A stretch of DNA of 64,000 nucleotides from an uncultured Clostridia bacterium (GTDB taxonomy: Bacteria > Bacillota > Clostridia > Oscillospirales > Acutalibacteraceae). Under the pieces are notes generated by a model. It was given only the letters and a program-made list of their open reading frames with translations. It was not told the DNA's origin and ran no database searches. The stretch spans positions 1 through 64,000 of the forward strand of contig CAMVLW010000003.1 in assembly GCA_947168445.1 (NCBI GenBank), written 5' to 3'. Positions within the stretch are counted from its first letter, which is position 1, and each line of letters starts with the position of its first letter. Both the position numbers and the translations under genes were made by a program. Shown piece after piece: positions 25,701 through 28,974 of this stretch.

Positions 25701-26862
25701 CCGCCTCGCCGTTTTTCTCATACACACAGATTCCCTTATAATTTAAGGAAACATCGCCGCTGAGCTTGTCGAGCATTTCATTGAGATAGCCCGGCTCGCT
25801 GTCGGACAGCTTGAAATCGTAGTCGTCTGCTGTCGGAACAGCCGCTTCTTCATTCACAGCCACCTTGAGATAATAAGTCTGTGTGATGTTTTTAACGGTT
25901 GCGCCGGAAAGATTGAGATAATCGGTCATGCGAAGGTTGTAGGTTCCTTCGCCGCCGTACATGCCGATTTTCCGCTCGCAATCGAGCTCCCAGAAGTTCG
26001 TGCTGACAAACGTGCCCTTGATTGCCTTGCCGCTTTCGTCGGTCATAACAGCGGCAACGCGGGCGTAATTGTCGGCAAAGGGAATGGTCACGTGGTCGGT
26101 GTATTCCGTCCAGCCGCTGTCCTCCGCCGTGAAATCAAAGGCGGGGTCGGCTTTGTAGGCTTCAATCGCGGAATTCTGCGCGGTGAAATACACCTTTGCG
26201 CCCTCGGGCTCGTTGGCGGTGGTGAGGGTCACTGTGTCGCCGGGCGTGAGGTAATACTCATTCGCGAGCTCGCTTGTTCCCCACCGTGCAAACAGTCCGC
26301 TGCCGGTGCCGAAGGTAATTCTCGGCGCAAACGGAAGGGCTTCATCCGCGTCGGTTTCGGGCGTGACAGATGGGGTGTCCTTGGGATTTTCGGGACTGAG
26401 CGGCGTATTGCCGTCGCCGGGCTTGGTAACGGGAACCGTGTCGGTTCTCGTTCCGGGCGCGTCAAGGCGCGCCGGATTGCCCACAACCGCCTGCTGTGAA
26501 ATATCAGTGATAACAACGGAATAATCGCCGTTGTTGCTCTCTGATGTTTCCTCTGCGGCAGCGAGCGCTTCAAAGCCGGGAAGGAATACATTCTGCACAA
26601 CGGCGTTTGTCATCTCGGCAAAACTCTGCGCCGCTGCTTTTTCGGCGGCTGCGGCGCCGGGCAGAATGATTTGTCCGCTGCCTGTATTCTGCGGTTTCTC
26701 CTCAACAGCCTGCGGCAAAACCGGGTTCTCCGCCACAGGCGGCGACTCCGTACTTCGCTCAACCGCATTGAAAACAAACGGCGCATGAATACATGCTCCC
26801 GCCGACAGCGCCGCTGTCAGCAGCAGCGCCATCGTTTTTTTCAATAATCGTTTTTTCTTCAT
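1726..26862 (-). CDS. Giant 8378-residue multidomain surface protein with C-terminal dockerin
   Basis: This is one uninterrupted 25 kb reading frame. Residues 1-33 form a signal peptide with a KKKRLLKK start. Two chitobiase-C-like modules (IYYTLDGSDP and IYYTVDGTSP) lie near residues 524-640. Many Ig/FN3-like modules follow. PKD domains with WNMGDG and WDFGDGSS motifs lie near 3120-3218 and 5037-5120. CARDB-like modules start with phrases such as PDLLVSAITV and ADLTVESVSV. Two carboxypeptidase-regulatory-like beta modules lie further on. Residues about 6850-7630 are strongly helical and possibly coiled-coil. The protein ends (8315-8378) in a dockerin with GDINSDYQVD and DVNGDGEVN loops and almost identical F-helices. 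No catalytic motif was recognised. The ATG at 26862 follows GAGGTG by 6 bases. A role as a long adhesin, filament or stalk attached through a cohesin is inferred from architecture; the neighbouring cohesin protein is the obvious partner. Confidence 0.92.
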   Translation of the reverse strand: MKKKRLLKKTMALLLTAALSAGACIHAPFVFNAVERSTESPPVAENPVLPQAVEEKPQNTGSGQIILPGAAAAEKAAAQSFAEMTNAVVQNVFLPGFEALAAAEETSESNNGDYSVVITDISQQAVVGNPARLDAPGTRTDTVPVTKPGDGNTPLSPENPKDTPSVTPETDADEALPFAPRITFGTGSGLFARWGTSELANEYYLTPGDTVTLTTANEPEGAKVYFTAQNSAIEAYKADPAFDFTAEDSGWTEYTDHVTIPFADNYARVAAVMTDESGKAIKGTFVSTNFWELDCERKIGMYGGEGTYNLRMTDYLNLSGATVKNITQTYYLKVAVNEEAAVPTADDYDFKLSDSEPGYLNEMLDKLSGDVSLNYKGICVYEKNGEAVYTSAVCEGSYPLTLTPSPVFSNELDETDVLYYPCKLSAKSLYGGNYDSVYYSVGKIGNLKTLDGWTKADGTFDVSGEINVDDVALYAILVDSETNTGYAGEDGSFVIYELPLIRLADTGASGSTASSEITLQSSGVPENYTSEIYYTLDGSDPVQNGTLYTGPISTADYSKGEVVTVRAFSKLSNGTESINGSVSQMNITVSASAPRITATNGTVTIVNDGGAIYYTVDGTSPVDSATRKPYTGAFSLGGLNRRVRAVSYSDGSYSAETEVIAEGGVYALGTLSAPYSFTDTLDFYVSEMDNGEGAVVEKPQTISFTLTEPGIISFDIYRETVQDGGYAGYDIYYPYLDDAVGTRLDILANTESGGRLHFYSSSAVPAGTYTLTIRPDYLRVYHVRLKNFTATADDRVFFNGAVTDMGEKYISDRGYYLYPVSLNSDAVIYYNLTTDGSEPAAPTLSSPSVQSNRSVVYVGSEKPVVRIKAAVYHPETGTLGSVYSGFFGYAGIFDMYAVDENGNRTAYAWSSLSGSEDVIIDKTGRLYINKTDWDVFFPGEEISVEYYYTPSYYSRVFNDDGTLGESSALFVPGEITLADIAQLSDNPDYRKAWGVYLRAGARVTVGNEVYYFSSDNRGYIRSVPSLPVVTVDGNTITLSTESESAKLYYSLKYNVDLGTRVSDANSYYEYTAPVQFDRNLTFTAMAVWEASVDESAMYWGKSSNGMQFIESTEVEAFALPEVANNQSSAEYYLPVVADGMSQSVDITVPAGYKYFFDYLRTIRHNGVFDSECSVNVKLQKLENGAYVTIDDCWFNLPYPDGIWYDSGPFLTAGDWRLTFYADEASSAGQKAIVYFRAHCVTNEGDFTYPRLGGLKVTPRMDGMEIDVNNITVPDKTVDELFTYITVNKGKTIESITGSADGTEAQAKAVIKAYLEDNSNYDYVRVWRRARNASDYSRVGDIHADSGWIGFDLSDNLEAGTEYIYLAEIYLKGQWGQWNYGVFDRHNNTGWFRTEYSSPLYVLPEDDEAPVINDFYFLLPGGVETDNISNACTIFTNATDNQRVKSYLLDYKLSSESDEQYQRIDSSDSVRTKDYTFKKTLRYVSLTPGNEYTFRYTVTDANGNKAVKTFTVLAEEIPAPQDYTVTQASSGVVIHWTPKPGYRFDFDFYDENGKWFGDTGWYRYDSTSAENGSRLVYVDPLQYPTFTVRQRQEAYDDYDIALDYVYKKNLSAGADTQAPVVRGISAYNNSQGGYGNRYTSVRAWDDGRLYSLNIAYFTRSGEEGSYVYTPAEGFPEPATYYYPKADVQFNGERTFCADYSLKYVMPGVYYAGVRVTDTAGNTSDWRYEEFRVYENDVKRTPLDPLKVTAGTDRFYIEPLVPEFDSYTRQQICDVFIPYWKSVNLTEEMMNDFLDHILDYAKVEYYSVRSDGNSTINITDYIVNGELTYRFTRNDKLPVEPNYDEYYLRPERYYIFYAKLVKDNSVAMEKWQSDIFDGSDVVWVCTLSTPAIKLLDDEGAPEISEIINTSGKVNVDNSSVISVNVSDDQLVKEVVIEYRVNGGSWFKSDSYDANHNGGYALSAYPTDRISSVTASVNISRLYYNNDGDYNGNYRGIALQNGDTVELVAYALDSAGNKSLVKTAAYTYVKIDPPTGLSVTAKNAGATVSWNKVALPEGVLDGTPEYGYRMYAYKANGNSLFSETDVAPGETSAFIPLDASKYTGAYYFMVSVLTSTGGLGDKTAKSQNITPLADITAPEGKFSADTTTLAGTNTNGNINFKADAVDNNYVHTLLVTVIDAAGNVYAEWTYDVTDTSTYYWGYRRNYDNGIIGVRCNEGATLNTLDLGDYAGAAALTDESGKRYIPDGSYKLTLTVTDFSNLSDYFETPITVDNSAPDLSGGTIGGTIAVNGPNSEYSYERLVANVSWTIPAGIEALNQIEVRRYEFSGLEKAQNLAGDPETYANQYYYSVISTDTAARSAENGISSGRYYVYLLSAVDLAGNRSSFLNTGVLFAGEEKYDLTVKVNGTDSLDSVMLGDRLTFTAVSTVAKQGVVLRLYRVIDNNKRYFAEGRFNAGGTAVVEYTVPATDSSWIGIQNIYAEYYGSANFGSKLLTFEIGLKLFAPEYVTSSSEIGKINIRWENVSNTETYYIYRSTAQQNIVSDGNLIAETTARSYNDITAQVGTAYYYAVVAASTVAGQQVTSEAAVTEQAVSMIRDDSAPVLRAVSPAEKAHISTSQTFTLEAYDNVKVSSVIVEWKSYDDVNAVYAELYHGELDGRNVTVDFSKVRAGASQNIFVRFRVLDPTGNKSEWITNAYALGDSVAAPASLMAEPGERKIALGWQSVLRLDVTGYQIYRAENNGAFELLAEITNADSVYVDDELDPTVAYRYKVRALAGDTLGEFSNIVTALPGEQKTPPTVVYLDPLRSSSFNGDLTVTAVASDRIRVKRFTFEYAYIGTSSAVEPDETLTWQPLAVITDGIEQIEIDQTMLAGFGHRAFQAATTIDFSALAGLQEGAWFAVRVNAENNGGAAYASSWYYAKYKYDSVPPAAPTNLKAQDGMSGGTVTLSFTAAPTDVYYTQILRSTDSNADPYTLESVGETASGSYSDSGLSDGVRYYYWFRSVDRAGNISAAAGPVSAVPTSVFSIEFKSVMLNVAVPTAGQLMKITVNFTNNGPAKAAGTLVLKANTGNSIVTVAEKDFSGLAPGSHSFTFDFTVPESAAALTFTAEACAKDIVTSAYPVNHAPHAVITAKATVDSSDTETYSAALSTDSDDGESENLTFVWNMGDGAVKNGKTITHRYLTPGDYTVTLTATDQRGASSSVTKAVRVIDRRPDLLVSAITVYRMGATDGEYTLVSGSNTIQENDTVRVDAAIVNSEAAFGVVPADMAFLAGFYLNGVYRGYQTISGGLAVGEEKTVSFTYTAEKGAQIIKIVANDLLDTLKESNKQNNSKTVSYNAQQTDFAEIAVTNGDWRNAATLDKTAALTSEEKVIYSATVANSGRASASFTVSLYLDGALADTLSVTLAPGASRAVNFYEAPVSGKHTVLIAADDPLLVETDSSDNAVSFETAAFTVDKAEIATELTVEYPTGMTGGRIAQGGTLTLTAALTPNTDISKAVNVRFYIDGKIIKTVKVSADTLKKGVPYATGITAKWVVSDGVHTVSVVTDSDLAVLETPSEDSEETVDITVIKPDLWLSDVSWAPADTIDWGSSASFLVRVSNRSVATLYQPYVLKLWANKLDSDGAPTKWNVVSSGNYNGIQGNSTSVQILNWNPASSGSWRLLLTLEKGNGADFDTTYYLPLDWATVDTSFGSYAYSYEFTVRDGLTLKVSPNKSGEDADFGANIFVGSEYAITVSGEMSLASKPNRLLNSVADGAMISVRLEYNSDSGIFREAVLTDNGTGKFSGSILTEGLESGMYTLTYFAQGAGYTVQYDTQLMFIDDIIGSVTTPLDSYVAGDIITISGSAGVGNTPYTGTIALDMNLYPYYGERLPDGAVINGDVPDGYEMYWRGEKTVFLTADENGNFTYSFKSVNTDAGKWSIAAYAFEKAFGSGIKGSDITIYGMEAKPSVTTVTAAKNTDFSAGVKLYNSAWDGSFGGLTGVSAVLLNGNDYDGITAVLDSSTVKSTLDAGSFFPVTLNFFTDEDCADSAEYMIQFSSIEGATATATVKLSMRPGVPKLYADQKAITAAANPGSTVTKTVTVTNKGIATMRNIVVENGSLGFIKAEQPEKTTLAPGESLSFNIIMAPTASVQYGKYQDTVTVTNGVVSLAIPVGLEVTALEYGSVQFKVRDDFGENVSGAVITLYGRDPYTQYINGKETTYYLNYSLTTDENGTASLFDKPIGVYDYTVSAKGKQTLNGEMHIMPMTRPAYEEIVLETVPVEISWTVTETTIVDEYEIELTVDLGVKIPEPKLGSSMPWFTIAKNMQSAAVLETKIVNHSLIDVIDAVAVIDGNVSGISVVGGGYIGTIPAMSSVTVQLLVQPGYYDLPTFANENAGANKALLRVTGSYVSYDEDTLLPVYPPKTTQIKVPIYNPGKQKVNLEVVIGDGEKQQMEINMPDDSGFEEMDYFIYQEETGGRIKDKETVSGGVYEVVKLSLSQTASLERQAFDAELKITNNYPNADLDSLTTEVVIQYTDPVTKEVSYITDNVYIIQTMGTSESSVASGSTYTGKWKIIPSIGMGGEAGRTYQVFARISYMVNGKLVTTTTDAVEINVNPQPRLKVDYYLPHKIYPNSSFRLGVSVTNEGSGTAKNVILDSSQLDIVSNTSGLTSVWEIVSSSFGSYNTNSFRLVLGDIPGVNNGLADDGSDLPNMVWGYFTILWTIPELEEGYLKDVYGEIRNFTATITHKPYEGVELDSLIDEVNTHIVARDGVQILDDTSGEYVDTMQVIAGTNGLPEYIRDSATNVSVNVFVPEGLSGSKSGEDAYTFTAPLEAAARNEENAPLRYQILMLGESDDFADMNIAAVYRYASADLTGEPVSLSFANYWKDTYTVDGEEKDLLYVVDEILRDQNGNILPRFYKVVYGSATTVKELKTSKITYLEKFNRLERTAVFYDTGKFHDEDDSVPLGVQATVYNSGKTPESVMVYLFRAPVVSGKTGSFTLVDKKSVTVNSYNEQLVYFTIDLYANAEMPAGVYEFRAGTSANPEDYAVSAQTVINALPTANAGVDFNAVVNKTVIFDGSRSYDPDGQIKSFVWDFGDGSSGWGIAPTHIYTASGTYIATLTVTDDNGTANALITKGYNAEDLPTDSYAIHNVMVTVNDDRPDLIIVPDALTNEIGKGLEITIDNAPVSKTNTADKGEEIVIFARVMNDKPENPIPSSFIVSLYRDDVYLGYQRITSVYEKTYTIGGETRTVQCADVQFTDVAADNASHVYTVRANDVSVAFDEADLFNNQRSAIVYGASGRTVFPNVGITAVSFEGKPLQNGAVAAKSLNIPSGKAISFTVTLQNSGNDATGEFPLTARVNGKWAASVNVNSLEPGQTAEITLSFVPEEGSSQQITFTADGPYPRTLDSDRSDNTWTYNAGTITFEKADLTVESVSVSASGSDAVITAIVKNNGAAPAENSSTVTFYADERYLGAALIGSVQAGESKEVQLVWKNYEAANRITAVCDAMSVVDETDELNNTFTETVQDGNVLESRAMPALVITKMSTSGTAAFGAEMTTVVTVKNNGAAESAGAFKVSLFTQGILVGESIIDRAILPGASADATVYWTANVLPTGTYALTALADSEYNIIMSSRSGVRYDGTLNVSDGISVAIESDAAYLTQNSDNTVRVSLTRSDGKPNTDAATVKVMVAGTDILSTAVYDSSTDRYLAQLDLSGVTLGKHSLVATANLNGMSDASSFTSTVVPAISVTVKTDSSAYKTGDTVYVSGTTEGLDSGDTIELSLIGNQIWKYTTVLSKSGTFVRSIELPANAGGAMRIAATVKNAGANRTASESIYVYGAYFASVNEVTVTAGDKTTVKGAAENIGYLDLRSVTLTAAANSLEAQNAKAPVIKFMSGGHAYVLDEKHADLLEAITDGVSVNGSGIDYNALDYKLQIDAEGCLPGDYEVILTLNAMTDKGAYTLTKRIALTLAAPKAVMVITNLNLDNESEEETLAVKTSASPGEVKTFSYRVVNLGTGNLTGLKAELLDSNGCSVPWASLVTAGGIPSEDALTTTVYPYCKGYDIGTAEGAARISVTFAPQENVTASRYDLTLFISADGVDTVQIPVTVYVSAHAIGTKVIKVVTADGTVITDGKVTLYGPVASDYSVQPVDPRSYSGDISSAVTVGSNLSQGGTVQFTNIPSGTYNVSVSGNGIKAVTKQIEVLPVIDPVPESIIVEQQLFVIRSAVSTEKTLDSYTVKNGAYEDIMYQLAFGGAYESEKPDLLPDYPVDEIEIAYYNGKISSRLAIMNSDLTVGNALHNMTDVTVKINPRDIPSQYIKFKSGEGLTDTLYVGTLAPQETFDFIWNLDLAALYLEAAVEQDGVNYTLTLPEGYSWDTYYAAWERENTRLNSYGYLTRHLYNKVSVSGDGRVLTVTPADENTGAPDGRVPLYTGNVPKLYKFEIVIEGKSALEFAEGSLSEMKTVTRTIPVQVDFVPNGYYLDEGCASVYTTERLQGAFSTGSNANSKVYSKKFLSNSGTSSTPNSSSKNNDGFKLGFAQDILSGEEHTRLTVGFENPSSVEAIEELEFRVMISDMMPDENGHLAPGANLNNTDFYVAPSVLEANRVKGWEGLSEEEILAKFATANGIDVGTLLASGSFALAFDLEPLSQLYSNDMFTYLIDSGYMTAEEAEQAANHLRDSSGTSFAWVEYSFKRGGRTYTGFTDPVVQNVELPAELTTYEQTFQLDPDSDVYYVAIVITNSGFGTSDEIRLTSLDIPSVNGQRTRLSSYTTGSMTDYPGADTSSEDLVDWYLSWDDNPVPNEIILEPLKSGESVYIIYRVDVIGESNNGVPTSLKPHPLPLPKQPQKTDFKPQIYINGKKAGSCTPGEQNESTENPARIAELIDEIAESLSVLMYATVGDYGTRVEDAYTNAKMMQTAKVIVGVQKYLTYISTVVNDVLGKLGGHTTEKPSLDVGGGDSGEKSLTDQIFTGTLLLGAVFDISDDVIGHIQPFMNSIKAGAAKVSQVQGNLKLLEGLGSFKPSKAVYAELVAQLNDIEAKFKELSAKVSNAISIYNRLLTQAGVNASKLPEVEAALEAILKEWSQNRADIAQLYSYLFDKIQLARYNAFDYQAGDYSRAKNYDEIIRKLDKAYDILGKINLSVNELGYTVLTVRGHIMLNHHLRGEYEKDFDKYLKDNHLDLPWETVKAVYENPDLNDDYLAKIFPDTADKVKKAKSIYDAKESFRKVRAKVEAFSTALGSAWDKGSPAIIAVLGKEGLELAKEFELTKPFADFIGNTLKLVQLANEKDEMTKAMGAFGDATLKLNYHTYEAVRNDASTGALSEDSPLVKTLMELIEEAIVKSNEKAPGAFKPLSGSDKRDVSDYLVKYLNMQRAKYERSEQTDSAWMIAHVSAVMAALFEQVYVEAITEQATPEKFLAFMRGSGTVKNGKTLDGYLDNTYDKKVFRDIRKDAMLKLREAQLLVTHYSQTLAQNSSYPVKEIVQYLETLSQKMAAAANIEQNSVRRYKDLDIWQLNENNSTSLEISTNYVLSFRDYQKALLNTDVINAENSMVVVDYYTAALYDLIVRSGLMVLTMSPNAISASLGASAAATWDSLADQVFTKLDEAWKTRSILTALSIAELSLVMGNTVMKEASIANDIYNLIFALDKAIIFDPPLNTELITYSIKDVVIPDGEAKGRGEVLVTFRNDGSRTVAVSPGVDIFTAAGKIASVNFSSNSILIPAGESADFIGEFTIPRSVLLDSTGYSAVLSYAASEPSTVSIAAEQGPFVLHFYAGTERQLAAMRSKVSAGTLVSGWVTGAQTLSGSITVKQGQNLRIFAAAPVNGKLTVEILSPSGEALEAKSFINEGDYAMLTNCAAGAYTVRVTTPEGFDGRITVEGVVSSFDKAITAVHTEKATVVNNNNQTDDGSYFGNLSVSVSESAGIFAGVINAELTFEDENLTAAPVGFGDFTLNAGGALNGGFVIKAAPNTPAGVYSGTVKISFDAAVCDPVFLSLLSTGDDAVNWATEDGKVIYTAQVQVTVDVTAPAAPAISVADGAREGTLTVSGSAPGAVYVILTYENDFTEENDDGIEEAYTAKAIAAIFNPNPDGSFAVTLAKPAQNARLSAVAVNTAGGRSAAATLAVEGYSEAEPERETYAEPFTSVTAEQVEGKRDVSVTVYGAQARGLSLTGDIYYRVVYNAPENDFPAESFNPAGWTNAGAVPSFTVKNVQNGQYIEIVQVMREADGALTVVRHSSTAAEMKDVQGYTVSGQLTSNDSKADMAGAVLVLTDAADSSVTYTATVEIVGGTATYTFTDVISGTYILSLDPSVIKISADNALITIDSAGKVKNIDVNRVILPGDINSDYQVDNRDLTRLFQYLTDWDVEVEDMTLDVNGDGEVNNKDLTRLYQYLSGWEVEIY

Positions 26863-26892
26863 AACAGCACCTCAATAATCCTTAATGCAAGT

Positions 26893-26913
26893 GCAATTTC
26901 TGACGGAAATTGC
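26893..26913. promoter_or_regulatory. Inverted repeat in the leader of the giant gene
   Basis: GCAATTTC and GAAATTGC form perfect 8-bp arms around a 5-base spacer, 31 bases before the start codon of the giant gene and downstream of its putative promoter. It could be an operator or a leader hairpin. A TTCTGAC heptamer in it recurs 20 bases away at 26917-26923. Its function is not shown by sequence alone. Confidence 0.45.
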
Positions 26914-26952
26914 GTGTTCTGACAAACAGCAATATCCTATCATTACTCTTTC

Positions 26953-26981
26953 ACTTTAGCATATTAATACCTATAGGTCAA
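26953..26981 (-). promoter_or_regulatory. Putative sigma-A promoter of the giant gene
   Basis: Read on the minus strand, TTGACC (26976-26981) and TAAAGT (26953-26958) are separated by 17 bases. The -35 is good and the -10 moderate. The predicted leader is about 85 nt and contains the 26893-26913 inverted repeat. Confidence 0.5.
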
Positions 26982-26986
26982 GGATA

Positions 26987-27077
26987 TTACACAAAAAAGC
27001 CATTGCATGTGTGTGAAAACTATGAAATTCGCGCAAGGTTTTTCCTTTGTATGATTTAGACTTGCCAAATTGTGTAA
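26987..27077. promoter_or_regulatory. Inverted octamer pair spanning the divergent intergenic region
   Basis: TTACACAA at 26987-26994 and its exact reverse complement TTGTGTAA at 27070-27077 lie between the giant gene promoter and the regulator gene. ACCTATA-like sequence accompanies both copies (palindromic ACCTATAGGT near 26970, AACCTATA near 27076). Paired sites in a divergent region next to an HTH gene suggest operators, but this is inference. Confidence 0.35.
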
Positions 27078-27081
27078 CCTA

Positions 27082-27110
27082 TATACTTTTCACAAGGCAA
27101 AGGGTATAAT
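27082..27110 (+). promoter_or_regulatory. Candidate promoter of the tandem-HTH regulator
   Basis: A consensus TATAAT -10 lies at 27105-27110. The best-spaced -35 (TATACT at 27082-27087, 17-base spacer) is poor, which would fit a promoter needing an activator or being autoregulated. Confidence 0.4.
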
Positions 27111-27145
27111 GATTATATCTGTGATTCTGAAATTGAGGGGTTATT

Positions 27146-28900
27146 ATGACGTTCAGCGAATTACTCAAGCAGTATATCACCCGGCTTGACACCACCTACA
27201 GCCGTCTTGCAAAGGCTTCGGGTCTGAGTGTGAGCGCTGTTTCCAACTATGTCAAGGGCGAGCGCGAGCCGAACTATGAAAGCGAGCAAACGGAAAAGCT
27301 GATAAAAGGCATTTTGGTTCTCGCCGAAGAAAAGAATCTTGATATTGACGAGCAAGAGCTGCGCATGGCGTTTATGGGCACAGCCAAAAACGGCTTGCCG
27401 ATTGAATATGACGTTTATCTGCACAATCTGAACACGCTGCTGAAAACGCTTGAAATCAAGGGCAGCACGCTTGCCAAGGCGCTTTCGTATGACGCTTCTC
27501 ACATTTCAAAGGTGCTTGCCGGACAGCGGAGACCTGCCGATATTGGAAAATTCACCGCGCGCGTTGCCGCTTATGTGTCGCAGTTTTACGGTTCGGAGCA
27601 GGAAATCGCCGCCATTGCCGCACTGATGGACGCGGACGCTAAGGAAATCCAAAATCCCCGCGAACGCTGCGCGGTTGTCACCGAATGGCTCGGCACAAAT
27701 ATGAGCCTTGACAGAAACGACCCGGTTTCCGGATTTTTGGACAAGATGAATACGTTTCATCTGGACGACTATATTCAGGCAATTCATTTTAACGACATTA
27801 AAATGCCTTCGGTTCCGTTTCAACTGCCGGGAACCAAGCATTATTACGGCTTGAAGGAAATGATGGACGCCGAGTTGGATTTTATGAAGGCAACAGTTCT
27901 GTCAAAATCCATGAAGGACTGTATTTTATACAGCGACATGCCGATGACCGAAATGGCAAAGGATTCCGAATTTCCGAAAAAGTGGATGTTCGGGCGCGCC
28001 ATGATGTTGAAAAAGGGCTTGCGCATGCACATTATTCACGACGTCAACCGTCCGTTTTACGAGATGATGCTGGGCTTGGAAAGTTTTATCCCGATGTATA
28101 TGACCGGGTTGATTTCGCCGCATTATCTGACCGAATCCCAAGGCGGCGTGTTTAACCACCTTCTCTATGTTTCGGGAGCTGCCGCTCTGGAGGGCAATGC
28201 TGTTTCGGGACACCATGCGGCAGGAAAATACACGCTCTATAAATCTAAGGATGATGTGCAGCATTTTCGCACCAGAGCCGAACATCTTCTGAAAAAATCA
28301 AAGCCGCTGATGGAGATTTACCGCAGCGACAGGAAGGAAGAATTTGAGGGACGGCTTAAATCGCTGTGGCAGGAAGGCGACCGGAGAGTGGTGAATTGCA
28401 GTCTGCCGCTCTACACAATGGAAGAAACACTGTTAGAGCAGATTTTGCGGCACAACGCGCTCAGCGACGCTGACAAGGAACCAATCCGCCGTTACCGCGC
28501 CGAGTATCTCGCCATCACCGAAAAGCTGCTCGCGGAGAACAAAATCAGGCTGTCGGTTCCGCTGCTCAACGAGGAACAATTTGCGCAAATGCCGCTGACG
28601 CTTGCGTTGTCCGAGTTGTTTATTGAAACAGACGTCGTCTACCGCTATGAGGAATACAAGGCGCACTTGGAACAGACAAAGGCGTTTGCCGAAGCGTTTC
28701 CGAATCTCACGGTGGAATTTGATCCTGAGCCCGCGTTTCGCAATATTTCTTATACCGTTATCGGCAGCAAGCATGTCATTGTATCGAAAAACAAATTTCC
28801 GACCATTCACTTTGTGATTCATCACCGCAAGATGGTGCAGGCGTTCCAAAGCTTTATTCCGCCGCTTGCGCCGCCGGACTCACGCCGCATTTTTTATTAA
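27146..28900 (+). CDS. Transcriptional regulator with two helix-turn-helix segments and a large uncharacterised C-terminal region
   Basis: This 584-residue protein has two XRE-like HTH segments near its N terminus. The first covers about residues 17-42 (SRLAKASGLSVSAVSNYVKG) and the second about 109-135 (STLAKALSYDASHISKVLAG); both are followed by an R-x-P turn. They suggest a protein that contacts DNA through two linked HTHs in one chain. Residues about 165-584 match no family I recognise; they are mixed alpha/beta without signal peptide or membrane segment, so the protein is cytoplasmic. The ATG at 27146 follows GAGGGG by 5-6 bases. The gene is divergent from the giant surface gene, and inverted repeats fill the 283-base gap, so control of itself and of the giant gene is a natural inference. 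A perfect palindromic terminator follows the stop codon. The HTH call is firm, the target is not. Confidence 0.8.
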   Translation: MTFSELLKQYITRLDTTYSRLAKASGLSVSAVSNYVKGEREPNYESEQTEKLIKGILVLAEEKNLDIDEQELRMAFMGTAKNGLPIEYDVYLHNLNTLLKTLEIKGSTLAKALSYDASHISKVLAGQRRPADIGKFTARVAAYVSQFYGSEQEIAAIAALMDADAKEIQNPRERCAVVTEWLGTNMSLDRNDPVSGFLDKMNTFHLDDYIQAIHFNDIKMPSVPFQLPGTKHYYGLKEMMDAELDFMKATVLSKSMKDCILYSDMPMTEMAKDSEFPKKWMFGRAMMLKKGLRMHIIHDVNRPFYEMMLGLESFIPMYMTGLISPHYLTESQGGVFNHLLYVSGAAALEGNAVSGHHAAGKYTLYKSKDDVQHFRTRAEHLLKKSKPLMEIYRSDRKEEFEGRLKSLWQEGDRRVVNCSLPLYTMEETLLEQILRHNALSDADKEPIRRYRAEYLAITEKLLAENKIRLSVPLLNEEQFAQMPLTLALSELFIETDVVYRYEEYKAHLEQTKAFAEAFPNLTVEFDPEPAFRNISYTVIGSKHVIVSKNKFPTIHFVIHHRKMVQAFQSFIPPLAPPDSRRIFY

Positions 28901-28932
28901 TTTTAATGAAGATTGTTATGAAAAATTTCGCA

Positions 28933-28962
28933 AAAGGGAGCTGTCGCGCGACAGCTCCCTTT
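28933..28962. terminator. Perfect 30-bp palindromic bidirectional terminator
   Basis: A 15+15 bp perfect palindrome with AAA and TTT flanks lies between the convergent regulator gene and the PrsW-like gene. It would form a strong hairpin followed by a short T-run in both directions. Confidence 0.85.
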
Positions 28963-28974
28963 CTTAATTTTGAA

